A DNA stretch of 64,000 bases from Pseudomonadota bacterium (GTDB taxonomy: Bacteria > Pseudomonadota > Gammaproteobacteria > Steroidobacterales > Steroidobacteraceae), in NCBI GenBank assembly GCA_023391335.1, contig JAEWBG010000033.1:18269-82268 (forward strand), read 5' to 3'. Shown one piece after another: positions 56,101 through 62,567 of the stretch. The position numbers and the translations under genes were made by a program. The notes below the pieces were generated by a model. The model was not told the DNA's origin, did not search any database, and was given only the letters and a program-made list of their open reading frames with translations. The first letter of the stretch is position 1; each line of letters begins with the position of its first letter.

Positions 56101-56443
56101 CAGGCCAAATACCCGTAACGCCGATACCTGAACCCCAGGCAGTGGTACTCCATACCTCATCGTATGAAGGGGATGTACCGGTCTTTTGAAGATACTTGCT
56201 TCTGGTTTTGACCTTGGTGGACTTCGCCGTAGCAATAGCAGCGGGTGTATGTGTGCCCGATCCTGCAAAAGCGGCTAGTGGTGTTGGATCCGAGGTGTAA
56301 GTGAGCTTGCTGCCTCGGTCATTGACAAGCGGGCGGCCTCCACTGTCCGTCGGGATACGTCGTTCGCTCGAACCACCGCCCGCAATCACCGCATGAGAAA
56401 AAAGCAATGCCAGCGCGAACGCGCCTAGAGTTCGACCTTTCAT
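53150..56443 (-). CDS. FG-GAP/VCBS and cadherin-like repeat protein with GlyGly-CTERM
   Basis: This 1097-residue surface protein has a signal peptide (MKGRTLGAFALALLFSHAVIAG). Residues about 100-750 contain many FG-GAP/VCBS-type repeats with Asp-rich calcium loops (FADADNDGDTD, DIDGDGRDE, DVDHDGSLE, DLDGDGK), forming a propeller. About 780-1040 are three cadherin-like tandem domains (SGSDADGDPLQYEFESLP, ASDADSDPLTFAL, SGTDSDGDSLSYSV). The C-terminus is a Gly-rich stretch (SSGGGHGGGGAMG), a hydrophobic helix and an Arg cluster (GARRARSSKR), the tripartite GlyGly-CTERM signal cut by rhombosortase. It is probably a calcium-dependent surface or adhesion protein. Confidence 0.85.
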   Translation of the reverse strand: MKGRTLGAFALALLFSHAVIAGGGSSERRIPTDSGGRPLVNDRGSKLTYTSDPTPLAAFAGSGTHTPAAIATAKSTKVKTRSKYLQKTGTSPSYDEVWSTTAWGSGIGVTGIWPVDANSDGKSEFVLAGGAGFGGGTRWSIVGYNTSTHNYDILWQSAGPATNGCCGGASITALRVVEHSGSKRVWVARGDGSIEVINLLTRTLIQTITTNSAVFDFAFADADNDGDTDVVAVSSDRITLYDPDSLATARTILYGGLRIAVGNVDDDPQLEIAIDSGKVLEVDGATTTVQWDSGASFGARVALGDIDGDGRDELVAAQGWYDIRAWDVELKSVKWSIHTALDIAAMRLIDVTGDSTPEIVYGDGQWGSIHAVRASDQVELWNIPNPEHGVTDIAIFDADGDGSREVLWGAGYTSTGPDYLYVHDLATRAFEWQNDDYSGPYQSADFGDVDHDGSLEMVVASFESQSGYADGLIEVHDASTYALKWRSSGNLFEGFAWTGVHNLRLANVDADPQVEILVATDRLYDGTLYVIDGLTHEVQSKTVYDSGSPLNVLDVADLDGDGKLEVIAGNTVAHTGSPGVFMYVIDPSNGSVVWKSAALAGGFSSVTDVLAADVGAAGQDVLAVSDAVHLVRWASKQQIASTTKGYVSVAAANVIGGPELDVVAGRSDGSIDVLDGDTLAVLATYAVCTSPSAQSITAIRNQGAGNLLLTCGNQLIVYNIASQSVVDSTSALSAGLGASASLAVATLNGRSIVLSSGDEAVLFADLSSNHVPVALALNASVHWRNATVALQASGSDADGDPLQYEFESLPTHGMVKWTDQSAGTFDYTSDGSSSTSDHFSYRVSDGSQFSAPQTIDISFANAQPYLPPNERTVHWKGMQQIAVVASDADSDPLTFALVSAPEHATAAIDATTGVLTLTPSTAYVGDDAVSYSVSDGVSTTTATLKLMFANATPVAASADVGITPGVDIQSRFSGTDSDGDSLSYSVVQNPTLGTLTFESDTGLYRYVPKQDGTGTDHVIFAVSDGVAEAQAQITFNYPAANPPVSSPTTSPPSSAPSSGGGHGGGGAMGVWLMGLLLCVLGARRARSSKRATIWHHA

Positions 56444-56498
56444 ACGTCACTTCCCCAGTTCCGTTTATTGTGAGCACCAGCGATCAGGCGATTATTAG

Positions 56499-56533
56499 TT
56501 CAGGGCCCCGACGCATCCGCGCGGGGACCAGAA
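56499..56533 (-). other. leader hairpin of the FG-GAP gene
   Basis: TTCAGGGCCCCG (56499-56510) and CGGGGACCAGAA (56522-56533) pair with two mismatches around an 11-base loop, about 55-90 bases upstream of the FG-GAP start codon. It does not match the cyclic-di-GMP riboswitch consensus known to me. It could be a leader structure or a terminator of upstream transcription. Confidence 0.4.
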
Positions 56534-56653
56534 CTTCTTCTTACAGGCACCGATCGTTGAACGCCGCAACGCTAGCACAGCACTGAAAATTCAGCACGTC
56601 CAGTAAGCGGGATCAGATTATGTTGCGGCATTGAGGCGCCGTAGAATGGGGGC

Positions 56654-57811
56654 GTGCAGCCGAATATCCAATTCTTCATCGCAGCCGCGAAACTCACACC
56701 AGCACGATTGCAAGTCTTAGTGGCCCCAGCACTCGCTCTATGCATTGCGAGTTGCACCACTACCGAATCGCCGCGCTCGTCCCTCGACCCCGATCAAGCC
56801 CGAGCTCGCATTGCGCAATTAATCCCGGCAGCAGTCACCAACCGCGATGCTTGGGCAATCGACATCTTCGCCGCATTCGAGGCGCTCGACATTGCGCCAA
56901 CGACCGATCACACGTGCGCAGTCGTCGCCGTCACTCAACAAGAATCGACGTTTCATGCCGACCCGACCGTGCCGGGGCTGCCGCAAATCGCGCGCAAGGA
57001 AATCAATTCGCGGGCGGCGCGGTATCACATTCCGGAAATGGTCGTGCACTTAGCACTGCAATTGAAATCGCCAAACGGCAAGACGTACAACGATCGCATC
57101 GACCACGCGTCCACGGAACGAGAACTGAGCGAGATCTTCGAAGACTTCATCGGCTCGGTGCCGCTCGGCAGGCAACTCTTCTCGGACTTCAATCCGGTGC
57201 GCACCGGCGGCCCGATGCAGGTGAGCGTTGCCTTCGCCGAGTCCCACGTCAAAGAAAAGAACTACCCGTATCCGCTTTCCGAGTCGGTGCGACACGAGGT
57301 CTTCACGCGCCGCGGCGGCCTGTACTTCGGCATCGCGCATCTGTTCGACTACGAAGCCCCGTACGACGAGATGATTTTTCGGTTCGCCGACTTCAACGCC
57401 GGCCACTATGCAAGCCGCAATGCGGCGTTTCAGAACGCAGTAAACGTACTGACCCACTCGAAGCTCGCAACCGACGGCGACCTGCTGATCGAGGGCGATC
57501 GCGCCGATGAGCCGAGCAACACCGAACGTGCGATTCGTAAGATCGCAGCGAAGCTCGACATGAGCGACGGCGAGATTCGCCGCGATCTCGAGCGGCAAAA
57601 GGACGGCTCATTTACCAAGACCAAACTGTACGAACGAGTGTTCGCGCTGGCCGATCGAGACCGGAAGCGGCCGCTTCCGCGTGCGGTGTTGCCGAAGATC
57701 AAATTGCAGAGCGCGAAGATCACTCGCAACCTCACGACGGCGTGGTTCGCGACGCGAGTGAATGAACGCTACAGACAATGTCTGCAGCGCGAGTCGTCGG
57801 TTGAGCGTTGA
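56654..57811 (+). CDS. DUF1615 lipoprotein
   Basis: This 385-residue exported protein has a lipobox in ALCIASC, so it is anchored in the membrane. The mature part fits DUF1615: a lysozyme-like start CAVVAVTQQESTFHADPTVPG with a Glu in the position of a lytic transglycosylase acid, then VRTGGPMQVSVAFAESHVK, RRGGLYFGIAHLFDYEAPY and FADFNAGHYASRNAAFQ. Muralytic activity is plausible but not established for the family. The start is GTG at 56654-56656. The C-terminal 60 residues are basic. It is monocistronic. Confidence 0.82.
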   Translation: MQPNIQFFIAAAKLTPARLQVLVAPALALCIASCTTTESPRSSLDPDQARARIAQLIPAAVTNRDAWAIDIFAAFEALDIAPTTDHTCAVVAVTQQESTFHADPTVPGLPQIARKEINSRAARYHIPEMVVHLALQLKSPNGKTYNDRIDHASTERELSEIFEDFIGSVPLGRQLFSDFNPVRTGGPMQVSVAFAESHVKEKNYPYPLSESVRHEVFTRRGGLYFGIAHLFDYEAPYDEMIFRFADFNAGHYASRNAAFQNAVNVLTHSKLATDGDLLIEGDRADEPSNTERAIRKIAAKLDMSDGEIRRDLERQKDGSFTKTKLYERVFALADRDRKRPLPRAVLPKIKLQSAKITRNLTTAWFATRVNERYRQCLQRESSVER

Positions 57812-57877
57812 CAACGAGACTGTCAGCGCACCATTCTGATTCTTGACGGTCGCATGCGTCCGAGGGAGAAGGAAGCC

Positions 57878-57939
57878 GGACGCAACACAAAGCGCGCAAA
57901 ACAAACATAGATAGGGAACGACATTGTTTGTCTGCGTCC
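57878..57939. repeat. motif A with a degenerate inverted partner
   Basis: The exact 18-mer GGACGCAACACAAAGCGC lies at 57878-57895. TGTTTGTCTGCGTCC at 57925-57939 is a decayed inverse copy (reverse complement begins GGACGCAGACAAACA). The unit lies 67 bases after the DUF1615 stop. Confidence 0.7.
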
Positions 57940-57965
57940 CGTGCTCCCGAGTGAGAATCGTCTAC

Positions 57966-58146
57966 GTTGTCCGTTGACCGTAGGGGGTTGGCAGCAGCGG
58001 GTGTTCGCCCGACTCTGACTCGTGAATCGCGAATCGTGAATCGTGAATCGTGAATCGTGAATCGTGGCAGGACGCGCGAAGCAACGCTTACCGTCAACGG
58101 TAAACGGTCAACTCACACCTCACACCTCACACCTCGCACCTCCCAC
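57966..58146. repeat. cluster of four different period-7 tracts
   Basis: Within 181 bases there are four tracts. GTTGTCC, GTTGACC, GTAGGGG, GTTGGCA run at 57966-57993. CGTGAAT with one CGCGAAT runs six times at 58021-58062. ACCGTCA, ACGGTAA, ACGGTCA run at 58090-58110, overlapping the hairpin TTACCGT-ca-ACGGTAA at 58088-58103. CTCACAC three times, CTCGCAC and CTCCCAC run at 58112-58146. The second and fourth tracts face each other as GTGA-containing arrays (the fourth reads GTGTGAG on the minus strand). The fourth ends 9 bases from the ABC permease stop. Together with motif A this accounts for most of the gap 57812-58155; no gene is seen in it. Confidence 0.88.
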
Positions 58147-58155
58147 AGCCAGCCA

Positions 58156-58824
58156 CTACACCCACGTCTTACGTCGCGCGACGACGATGCGAGGCAACGC
58201 GATGGCTATTGCCATCACGGCGCACTCAATCGCAAGGACCGACCAGAATTCCTGATTCCACAGCGGCTGCTCGCGACTCCACTGCCCTTTCATGACGGGC
58301 AGCTCGCCGACGATCATCATGAACACCGAGAGCGACATGTTGGTGAGAATGATCGTCACGCCAATCAGTGCGTCCGATCGCAACAACAGAACGCCGGCCA
58401 GGATCACCGAAAAGTCCACGAACATGAACACACTCAACAGAAGTGCAAACGGCAGCACGCCATCTTTCACTCCAGGAGAAAGCACGATCAGCAATACAGC
58501 GGCAGTGGTGAGCACCATCCAAGGCACGAGGAAGCAGACGATGAGCCCCGATTGTTTAGCAGCCAAATGCTCTTCGGCAGAAATCGGCAGACTCATCATG
58601 AACAGCGACGCACGATCCTTGCGCTCTTGAACCACACCATTGAGCGACAGAATCACTGCAAGCGCGATCAGACACGTCATCCAACTGAGCATCCCCAGAT
58701 TGAACCCCATCTGACTCGTGCTGGCGAGATACACGCCTGCGAGGCCGGCGACCGTGACGGCCGCCATCAGTTCACGATTGAGATGCAGCTCTTTGCGGAT
58801 CAGCCGCGGCGTAATGGCGTTCAT
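58156..58824 (-). CDS. ABC transporter permease
   Basis: This 222-residue inner-membrane protein has six hydrophobic helices (for example VAGLAGVYLASTSQMGFNLG, MTCLIALAVILSLNGVVQE, VPWMVLTTAAVLLIVLS) and a cytosolic QERKDRASLFMMSLPIS segment typical of ABC-2 type exporters. It overlaps the ATPase gene by 4 bases (ATGA at 58821-58824) and is the last gene of the regulator-ATPase-permease operon. The transported substrate is unknown. Its stop lies just beside the GTGTGAG heptamer tract. Confidence 0.85.
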   Translation of the reverse strand: MNAITPRLIRKELHLNRELMAAVTVAGLAGVYLASTSQMGFNLGMLSWMTCLIALAVILSLNGVVQERKDRASLFMMSLPISAEEHLAAKQSGLIVCFLVPWMVLTTAAVLLIVLSPGVKDGVLPFALLLSVFMFVDFSVILAGVLLLRSDALIGVTIILTNMSLSVFMMIVGELPVMKGQWSREQPLWNQEFWSVLAIECAVMAIAIALPRIVVARRKTWV

Positions 58825-59714
58825 TGTGCTGCGTCCCGGCGATGGTGCATGACGTTGGCGACAAAGATTTCCTCCAAATTCATTCGCTGCACCTCGCGAA
58901 CAGTGACTTCACGTTGTGTGAACTGCGATAACCATTCTGCGCTGAACGCGTTGGTCGTAATCGTTGCAAGATGGCCGTCCCGCACGATCTCGACGCAATT
59001 CTCCAAGTTCGCGAACGACTCATCCGCACGTACTTGCAATTGGACACGCTTCCAACGATCTAGGAAGTCGTCGCGATAGCTGGACGCGACGATCTGGCCG
59101 CGATCGATGAATGCGATTCGGTCCGAGATGCGCTCCACGTCCACGGTGTTATGCGAGGAGAACAAGATGGAGCGCTGGTCATCGCGCATCACTTCCATCA
59201 GTTCATTCATGATTTCGTGGCGCGCAACAGGATCTAATCCCGACGTCGGCTCATCGAGAATCAGCAGCTGGGGTCGGCGAGCGAGCATGAGCATCAAGAC
59301 TGCCTTCATGTTCTCGCCGTGCGAGAGATTTTTGACGCGCTGCTCGATCTTCAAGTCGAAGCGCTTGACCAAGACTTGCGCGTAGTCGGCATCCCATCCC
59401 GGATAGATGGACGCGACGAACTTCATATGCCAACCCAGCGTCGCGTGCCCGAACAATCGCATGTCGTGCGATATGAAGCCGATGTTCGCTTTCGCCTCAG
59501 CTTGTTCCTTGGGCATTTCGCGTCCGAGCACGCGCACTTCACCGCTGTCAGCAGCGATAGCGCCAATCAGAATTCGAATGGTCGTGCTTTTGCCTGCCCC
59601 ATTCGGGCCGACGAAGCCGAGAATCTGCCCCGGCTCCACGTCCACATCGATGTCGCGCAATTGAAAGAAGCGAAACGCCTTGGAGACGTGACGCATCGAA
59701 ATGGTCTTGCTCAT
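58821..59714 (-). CDS. ABC transporter ATP-binding protein (YtrB-like)
   Basis: This 297-residue cytosolic ATPase has Walker A GPNGAGKSTT, a Q-loop-like GFISHDMRLFG, signature LSHGENMK (a variant of LSGGQ), Walker B QLLILDEPTSGLDP and the H-loop SSHNT. The C-terminal 80 residues form the extra domain seen in export-type ATPases. It overlaps both neighbours by 4 bases. With the permease it should export a small compound or antibiotic-like molecule, as in GntR/YtrA-controlled systems. Confidence 0.9.
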   Translation of the reverse strand: MSKTISMRHVSKAFRFFQLRDIDVDVEPGQILGFVGPNGAGKSTTIRILIGAIAADSGEVRVLGREMPKEQAEAKANIGFISHDMRLFGHATLGWHMKFVASIYPGWDADYAQVLVKRFDLKIEQRVKNLSHGENMKAVLMLMLARRPQLLILDEPTSGLDPVARHEIMNELMEVMRDDQRSILFSSHNTVDVERISDRIAFIDRGQIVASSYRDDFLDRWKRVQLQVRADESFANLENCVEIVRDGHLATITTNAFSAEWLSQFTQREVTVREVQRMNLEEIFVANVMHHRRDAAQ

Positions 59715-60100
59715 GCCTTCTTCCCCAAGTTCCTCTGTGCCTTCCGCAAGCGCCTGATCAAATCATCCTCATTCATGCCGACGATCACCGCCAACTGTGC
59801 GGCGGCGGCGAGGTGCTCATCGAGCTGATCCAGATACACGTTCGTGCTGACCACCGGCCGCTTGGCGACAAACGATCCCCTGCCGTGATGCGTTTCGATG
59901 AGACCTGCGGATTCGAGTTCTTCGTAGGCACGCTTGATCGTGATCACACTGATGTTCAATCCGGCCGCCAATCCGCGAATCGAGGGCAACTCCCGACCAG
60001 GCTGCCAATCGCCGATCGCTATGCGCTGACGTACCTGCTCCATGATCTGCAGATACATGGGGCGCGGGTCGGTCTGGGAGAGAACAAAGCCACTGTGCAT
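59711..60100 (-). CDS. GntR-family regulator, YtrA subfamily
   Basis: This 129-residue regulator consists mainly of the winged helix: PMYLQIMEQVRQRIAIGDW, ELPSIRGLAAGLNISVITIKRAYEELESAGL, GRGSFVA, then a short helical dimerisation tail as in YtrA-type members. I use the ATG at 60098-60100 (MHSGFVLSQTDPRP), because the alternative GTG at 60112 would place extra residues over a perfect palindrome. The stop overlaps the ATPase start (ATGA at 59711-59714). It most likely represses its own operon. Confidence 0.88.
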   Translation of the reverse strand: MHSGFVLSQTDPRPMYLQIMEQVRQRIAIGDWQPGRELPSIRGLAAGLNISVITIKRAYEELESAGLIETHHGRGSFVAKRPVVSTNVYLDQLDEHLAAAAQLAVIVGMNEDDLIRRLRKAQRNLGKKA

Positions 60101-60114
60101 ATTGATATGCACAG
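60093..60114 (-). promoter_or_regulatory. perfect palindrome, probable GntR autoregulatory operator
   Basis: CTGTGCATAT (60093-60102) and ATATGCACAG (60105-60114) form a perfect 10+10 dyad with a 2-base centre. It covers the start region of the GntR gene; a TATAAA-like box lies just upstream on the same strand (about 60115-60121). Such a site would let the regulator block its own promoter. Confidence 0.7.
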
Positions 60115-60183
60115 TTTATATTCACACGCAGTGTCGATGCGAGAGGATTTTGGAGGGTCAGTCGCCGGGCGGCAGTGTGTTGG

Positions 60184-60275
60184 CGGTTAGCGGTTAGCGG
60201 TTAGCGGTTAGCGGTTAGATGATCCACGAATCCCGAACCACGATCATGGTTGGCAGTTGACCGTTGTCGGTTGAT
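60184..60275. repeat. period-7 tracts CGGTTAG and GTTGNNN
   Basis: Five exact units CGGTTAG run at 60184-60218. ATGATCC, ACGAATC, CCGAACC, ACGATCA follow with the same phase at 60219-60246. After a one-base shift come GGTTGGC, AGTTGAC, CGTTGTC, GGTTGAT (60248-60275). CGGTTAG carries TAG on the plus strand and TAA on the minus strand, so it closes all six frames. Confidence 0.87.
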
Positions 60276-60316
60276 AGCCAGATCGAAGCACGAGCCGCAC
60301 CGCCGCTCGGTGTTCT

Positions 60317-60401
60317 GGCCTGCTGACGAATGTCAGCAGGCCAGCCGCGCTCTTTCTTCTCCGCGCGGCTACCTTGCCGACGGCTTCCCTGCGCGGAGCG
60401 C
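60317..60401. repeat. minihairpin array D3
   Basis: GGCCTGCTGAC-gaat-GTCAGCAGGCC (60317-60342, 11-bp perfect stem) is followed by AGCCGCGC/GCGCGGCT with a 12-base loop (60343-60370), GCC-gac-GGC (60376-60384) and GCGC-gga-GCGC (60391-60401). Linkers TACCTT and TTCCCT and the opening TTCTGGCCTG match D1 and D2a. It lies in the gap 60113-60482, ending about 80 bases before the glycosidase start codon. Confidence 0.87.
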
Positions 60402-60482
60402 CCGCCTCTTCCTGCCGTTTCCCTCTTTGCGCAGCGCACGCGGCCGATTAGTCTTCGCACTCCGTTGTCTGACCGAGCCTTC

Positions 60483-62390
60483 ATGATGCGTGTTGCACGA
60501 TTCCCTGTATTTCTCCTACTCGCCCTTGCGTTCTCGCCATCGCTTTTCGCCGCACGGTTGAATTCGGGCGAAGTTCACGTGTGGGAGACGCAGGAGATCA
60601 CGCTCAAGTCGAGCCGCGAATACGCGAATCCGTATGCGGACGTTGATTGCTGGATCGAGCTCAGCGGGCCCAACTTCAATCATCGCGTGTATGGATTCTG
60701 GGACGGCGATCGCACGTTCAAAGTGCGCTTCGTAGCCACGGCGCCCGGCGATTGGAGGTGGAAAGTAGGATCGAATCATCCTGATGACAGCGGTCTGTCC
60801 GGTGGCGGAACGCTGAAGGCCGTTGCATGGACTAATGATGAACTGAATGCCAATCCCAATCGGCGCGGATTCGTGCACGCAACACCGAACGGCCACGCCC
60901 TCCAATACGCCGATGGCACGCCGTTCTTTCTGGTCGGCGACACCTGGCTTGCCGCATCCACTTGGCGACTGCCTTACAAAGGCATCAGTGCCGCCGACGA
61001 TTACGTACCCGCCGAAGGCATCAGCTTCGAAGAAGCGGTCGGCTACCGCAAGCGCCAAGGGTTCAATTCCATTTCGTTCATTGCCGCATTTCCGAATTGG
61101 GCTGCCGATGAACACGGGGCAACGTACGCAAACAAAGACGGCGTCTATTTGCGCAACGCTTGGGAGAAATTCGGCTACTGGGCACCGAACGCCAAGATCT
61201 CGACCGACGACGGCGCGACGACCACCGGCAAGGACATGCACGATGAATTCGGCAACCGTCCGTTCGACGTTTTCGCCGACCGCGAGGGTCTCGCCAACTT
61301 CGATCGCATCAATCCGGCGTACTTCCGCAGCTTGGACCGCAAGATGCGACACCTCTCGCACGAAGGCTTCGTGCCGTTCTTGGAAACCATTCGGCGCGAC
61401 AACGCGCCGTCATGGAAGGCGTATTTCAACTTCAACGAATCTTATGCGCGATTCGTTCAGTACATGATTGCGCGCTACGGCGCATACAACATGATCTTCA
61501 GCGGCATCCATCTGGATTGGATCCCTGAGAAGTTCAGCTTGACTGCGGATGAATTCAACGCGGCGCTCACTTATCACTTGAAGAAGTACGGTCCACTGCC
61601 TTTCGGGCAACCGTATACGACGCTGATCGATAGCTCGACTTATCAGCGCTTCGGACACGGCAATCACGCGCCTTGGCTCACGATGCACACGGTCGGCAAC
61701 AATCCGCGCAATCACGCGATCTACGCCTCGATCGAAGAGCTCTTCAAGCTCCAGCCTGCCTATCCAGCGGCCAACTTAGAGCCGTACTACACGGGCTGGA
61801 ATCACGCGATCAATCGTCCCGGCGGCGAAACTCCCGAAGAGAATTCCGATCGCGATAATTACTTCTCGCGCGCGATGATGTATGGCTCGGTGTTATCCGG
61901 CGGATTGGCCGGCCACGTACACGGCACCGCTGCTTACGACGTGACGAGCACAGGCGAACCTGCCGGATGGCGTCCGCACATCTGGACCGCGCTCAAGTAT
62001 CGATCGGGTTCACAGATGCAGTACCTGAAAAAGCTCGTGCTCTCCGAGGGTGCGCGCTATCAACAACTGCAACTGGCGTCGAATGATGTCTCGACCCGAA
62101 ATACAGCGAACCCATCGGACACCGGACTGGATGGCTGGTCTTTCTTGATGCGCACTGCGGATAAGAACTTTGCGTTGGCGTACTTCGAGAGCAAAGCCGT
62201 GAGCCCTGAACTCAAAGGCTTCAACCCGCGCACGAAATACCAATGGATCTGGTTCGATCCTCGGAACGGCACCTGGAGCTCACCGATTGCGGTGACGGCA
62301 GATGCTCAAGGCACGATCGCAGCGCCCGCGTTCGCCGAAGGCGGACGCGAAGCGACTGTCGATGTCGCTGCGAAAATCATTGCTCGCTGA
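60483..62390 (+). CDS. secreted DUF5060/apiosidase-like glycoside hydrolase
   Basis: This 635-residue exported enzyme has a signal peptide (MMRVARFPVFLLLALAFSPS). Residues about 25-105 fit DUF5060 (VHVWETQEITLKS, WDGDRTFKVRFVATAPGDWRWKV). About 120-500 form a (beta/alpha)8 barrel of the apiosidase-like/DUF4038 type (FFLVGDTWLAAS, GFNSISFIAAFPNWA, GFVPFLETIRRDN, GNHAPWLTMHT, EPYYTGWNH). The C-terminus is a putative collagen-binding-like strand domain (FNPRTKYQWIWFDPRNGTWS). The start is ATG 60483; the 51 in-frame codons before it lie in a minihairpin array and are Arg/Pro-rich noise. The substrate is likely a plant cell-wall glycan. Confidence 0.82.
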   Translation: MMRVARFPVFLLLALAFSPSLFAARLNSGEVHVWETQEITLKSSREYANPYADVDCWIELSGPNFNHRVYGFWDGDRTFKVRFVATAPGDWRWKVGSNHPDDSGLSGGGTLKAVAWTNDELNANPNRRGFVHATPNGHALQYADGTPFFLVGDTWLAASTWRLPYKGISAADDYVPAEGISFEEAVGYRKRQGFNSISFIAAFPNWAADEHGATYANKDGVYLRNAWEKFGYWAPNAKISTDDGATTTGKDMHDEFGNRPFDVFADREGLANFDRINPAYFRSLDRKMRHLSHEGFVPFLETIRRDNAPSWKAYFNFNESYARFVQYMIARYGAYNMIFSGIHLDWIPEKFSLTADEFNAALTYHLKKYGPLPFGQPYTTLIDSSTYQRFGHGNHAPWLTMHTVGNNPRNHAIYASIEELFKLQPAYPAANLEPYYTGWNHAINRPGGETPEENSDRDNYFSRAMMYGSVLSGGLAGHVHGTAAYDVTSTGEPAGWRPHIWTALKYRSGSQMQYLKKLVLSEGARYQQLQLASNDVSTRNTANPSDTGLDGWSFLMRTADKNFALAYFESKAVSPELKGFNPRTKYQWIWFDPRNGTWSSPIAVTADAQGTIAAPAFAEGGREATVDVAAKIIAR

Positions 62391-62410
62391 CTCGAGAACG
62401 AGAGCGGATT

Positions 62411-62566
62411 GGACGCAACACAAAGAACGCAAAGATGATCGGTTAGAAAGTAAAGAATCACGCATCTGAATCGGTCGAGGCCCGATCTCACTGGATCCTT
62501 GATCGGCTGAATCCGCTTCAGATTCCTTTCAATCTATTTTTTCTTTGTGCGCTTTGTGTGGCGTCC
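62411..62566. repeat. inverted pair of motif A between convergent genes
   Basis: GGACGCAACACAAAG-aa-CGCAAAGA (62411-62434) faces its inverse at about 62542-62566 (the reverse complement reads GGACGCCACACAAAGCGC, then ACAAAGA). About 21 of 25 bases pair. The enclosed 105-base spacer is featureless. The pair lies just after the glycosidase stop (62390) and ends against the MFS stop (62568), so it would form a stem-loop at both 3' ends. Confidence 0.8.
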
Positions 62567-62567
62567 G

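Noticed and set aside
56499..56533. cyclic-di-GMP riboswitch before the FG-GAP gene
   Set aside because: The stem lacks the conserved GEMM core and tetraloop features I know; it is left as an unspecified leader hairpin.
60330..60482. 51 extra N-terminal codons for the glycosidase gene
   Set aside because: The frame is open, but the peptide is Arg/Pro-rich, overlaps minihairpin array D3, and is followed by MM plus a textbook signal peptide at 60483.
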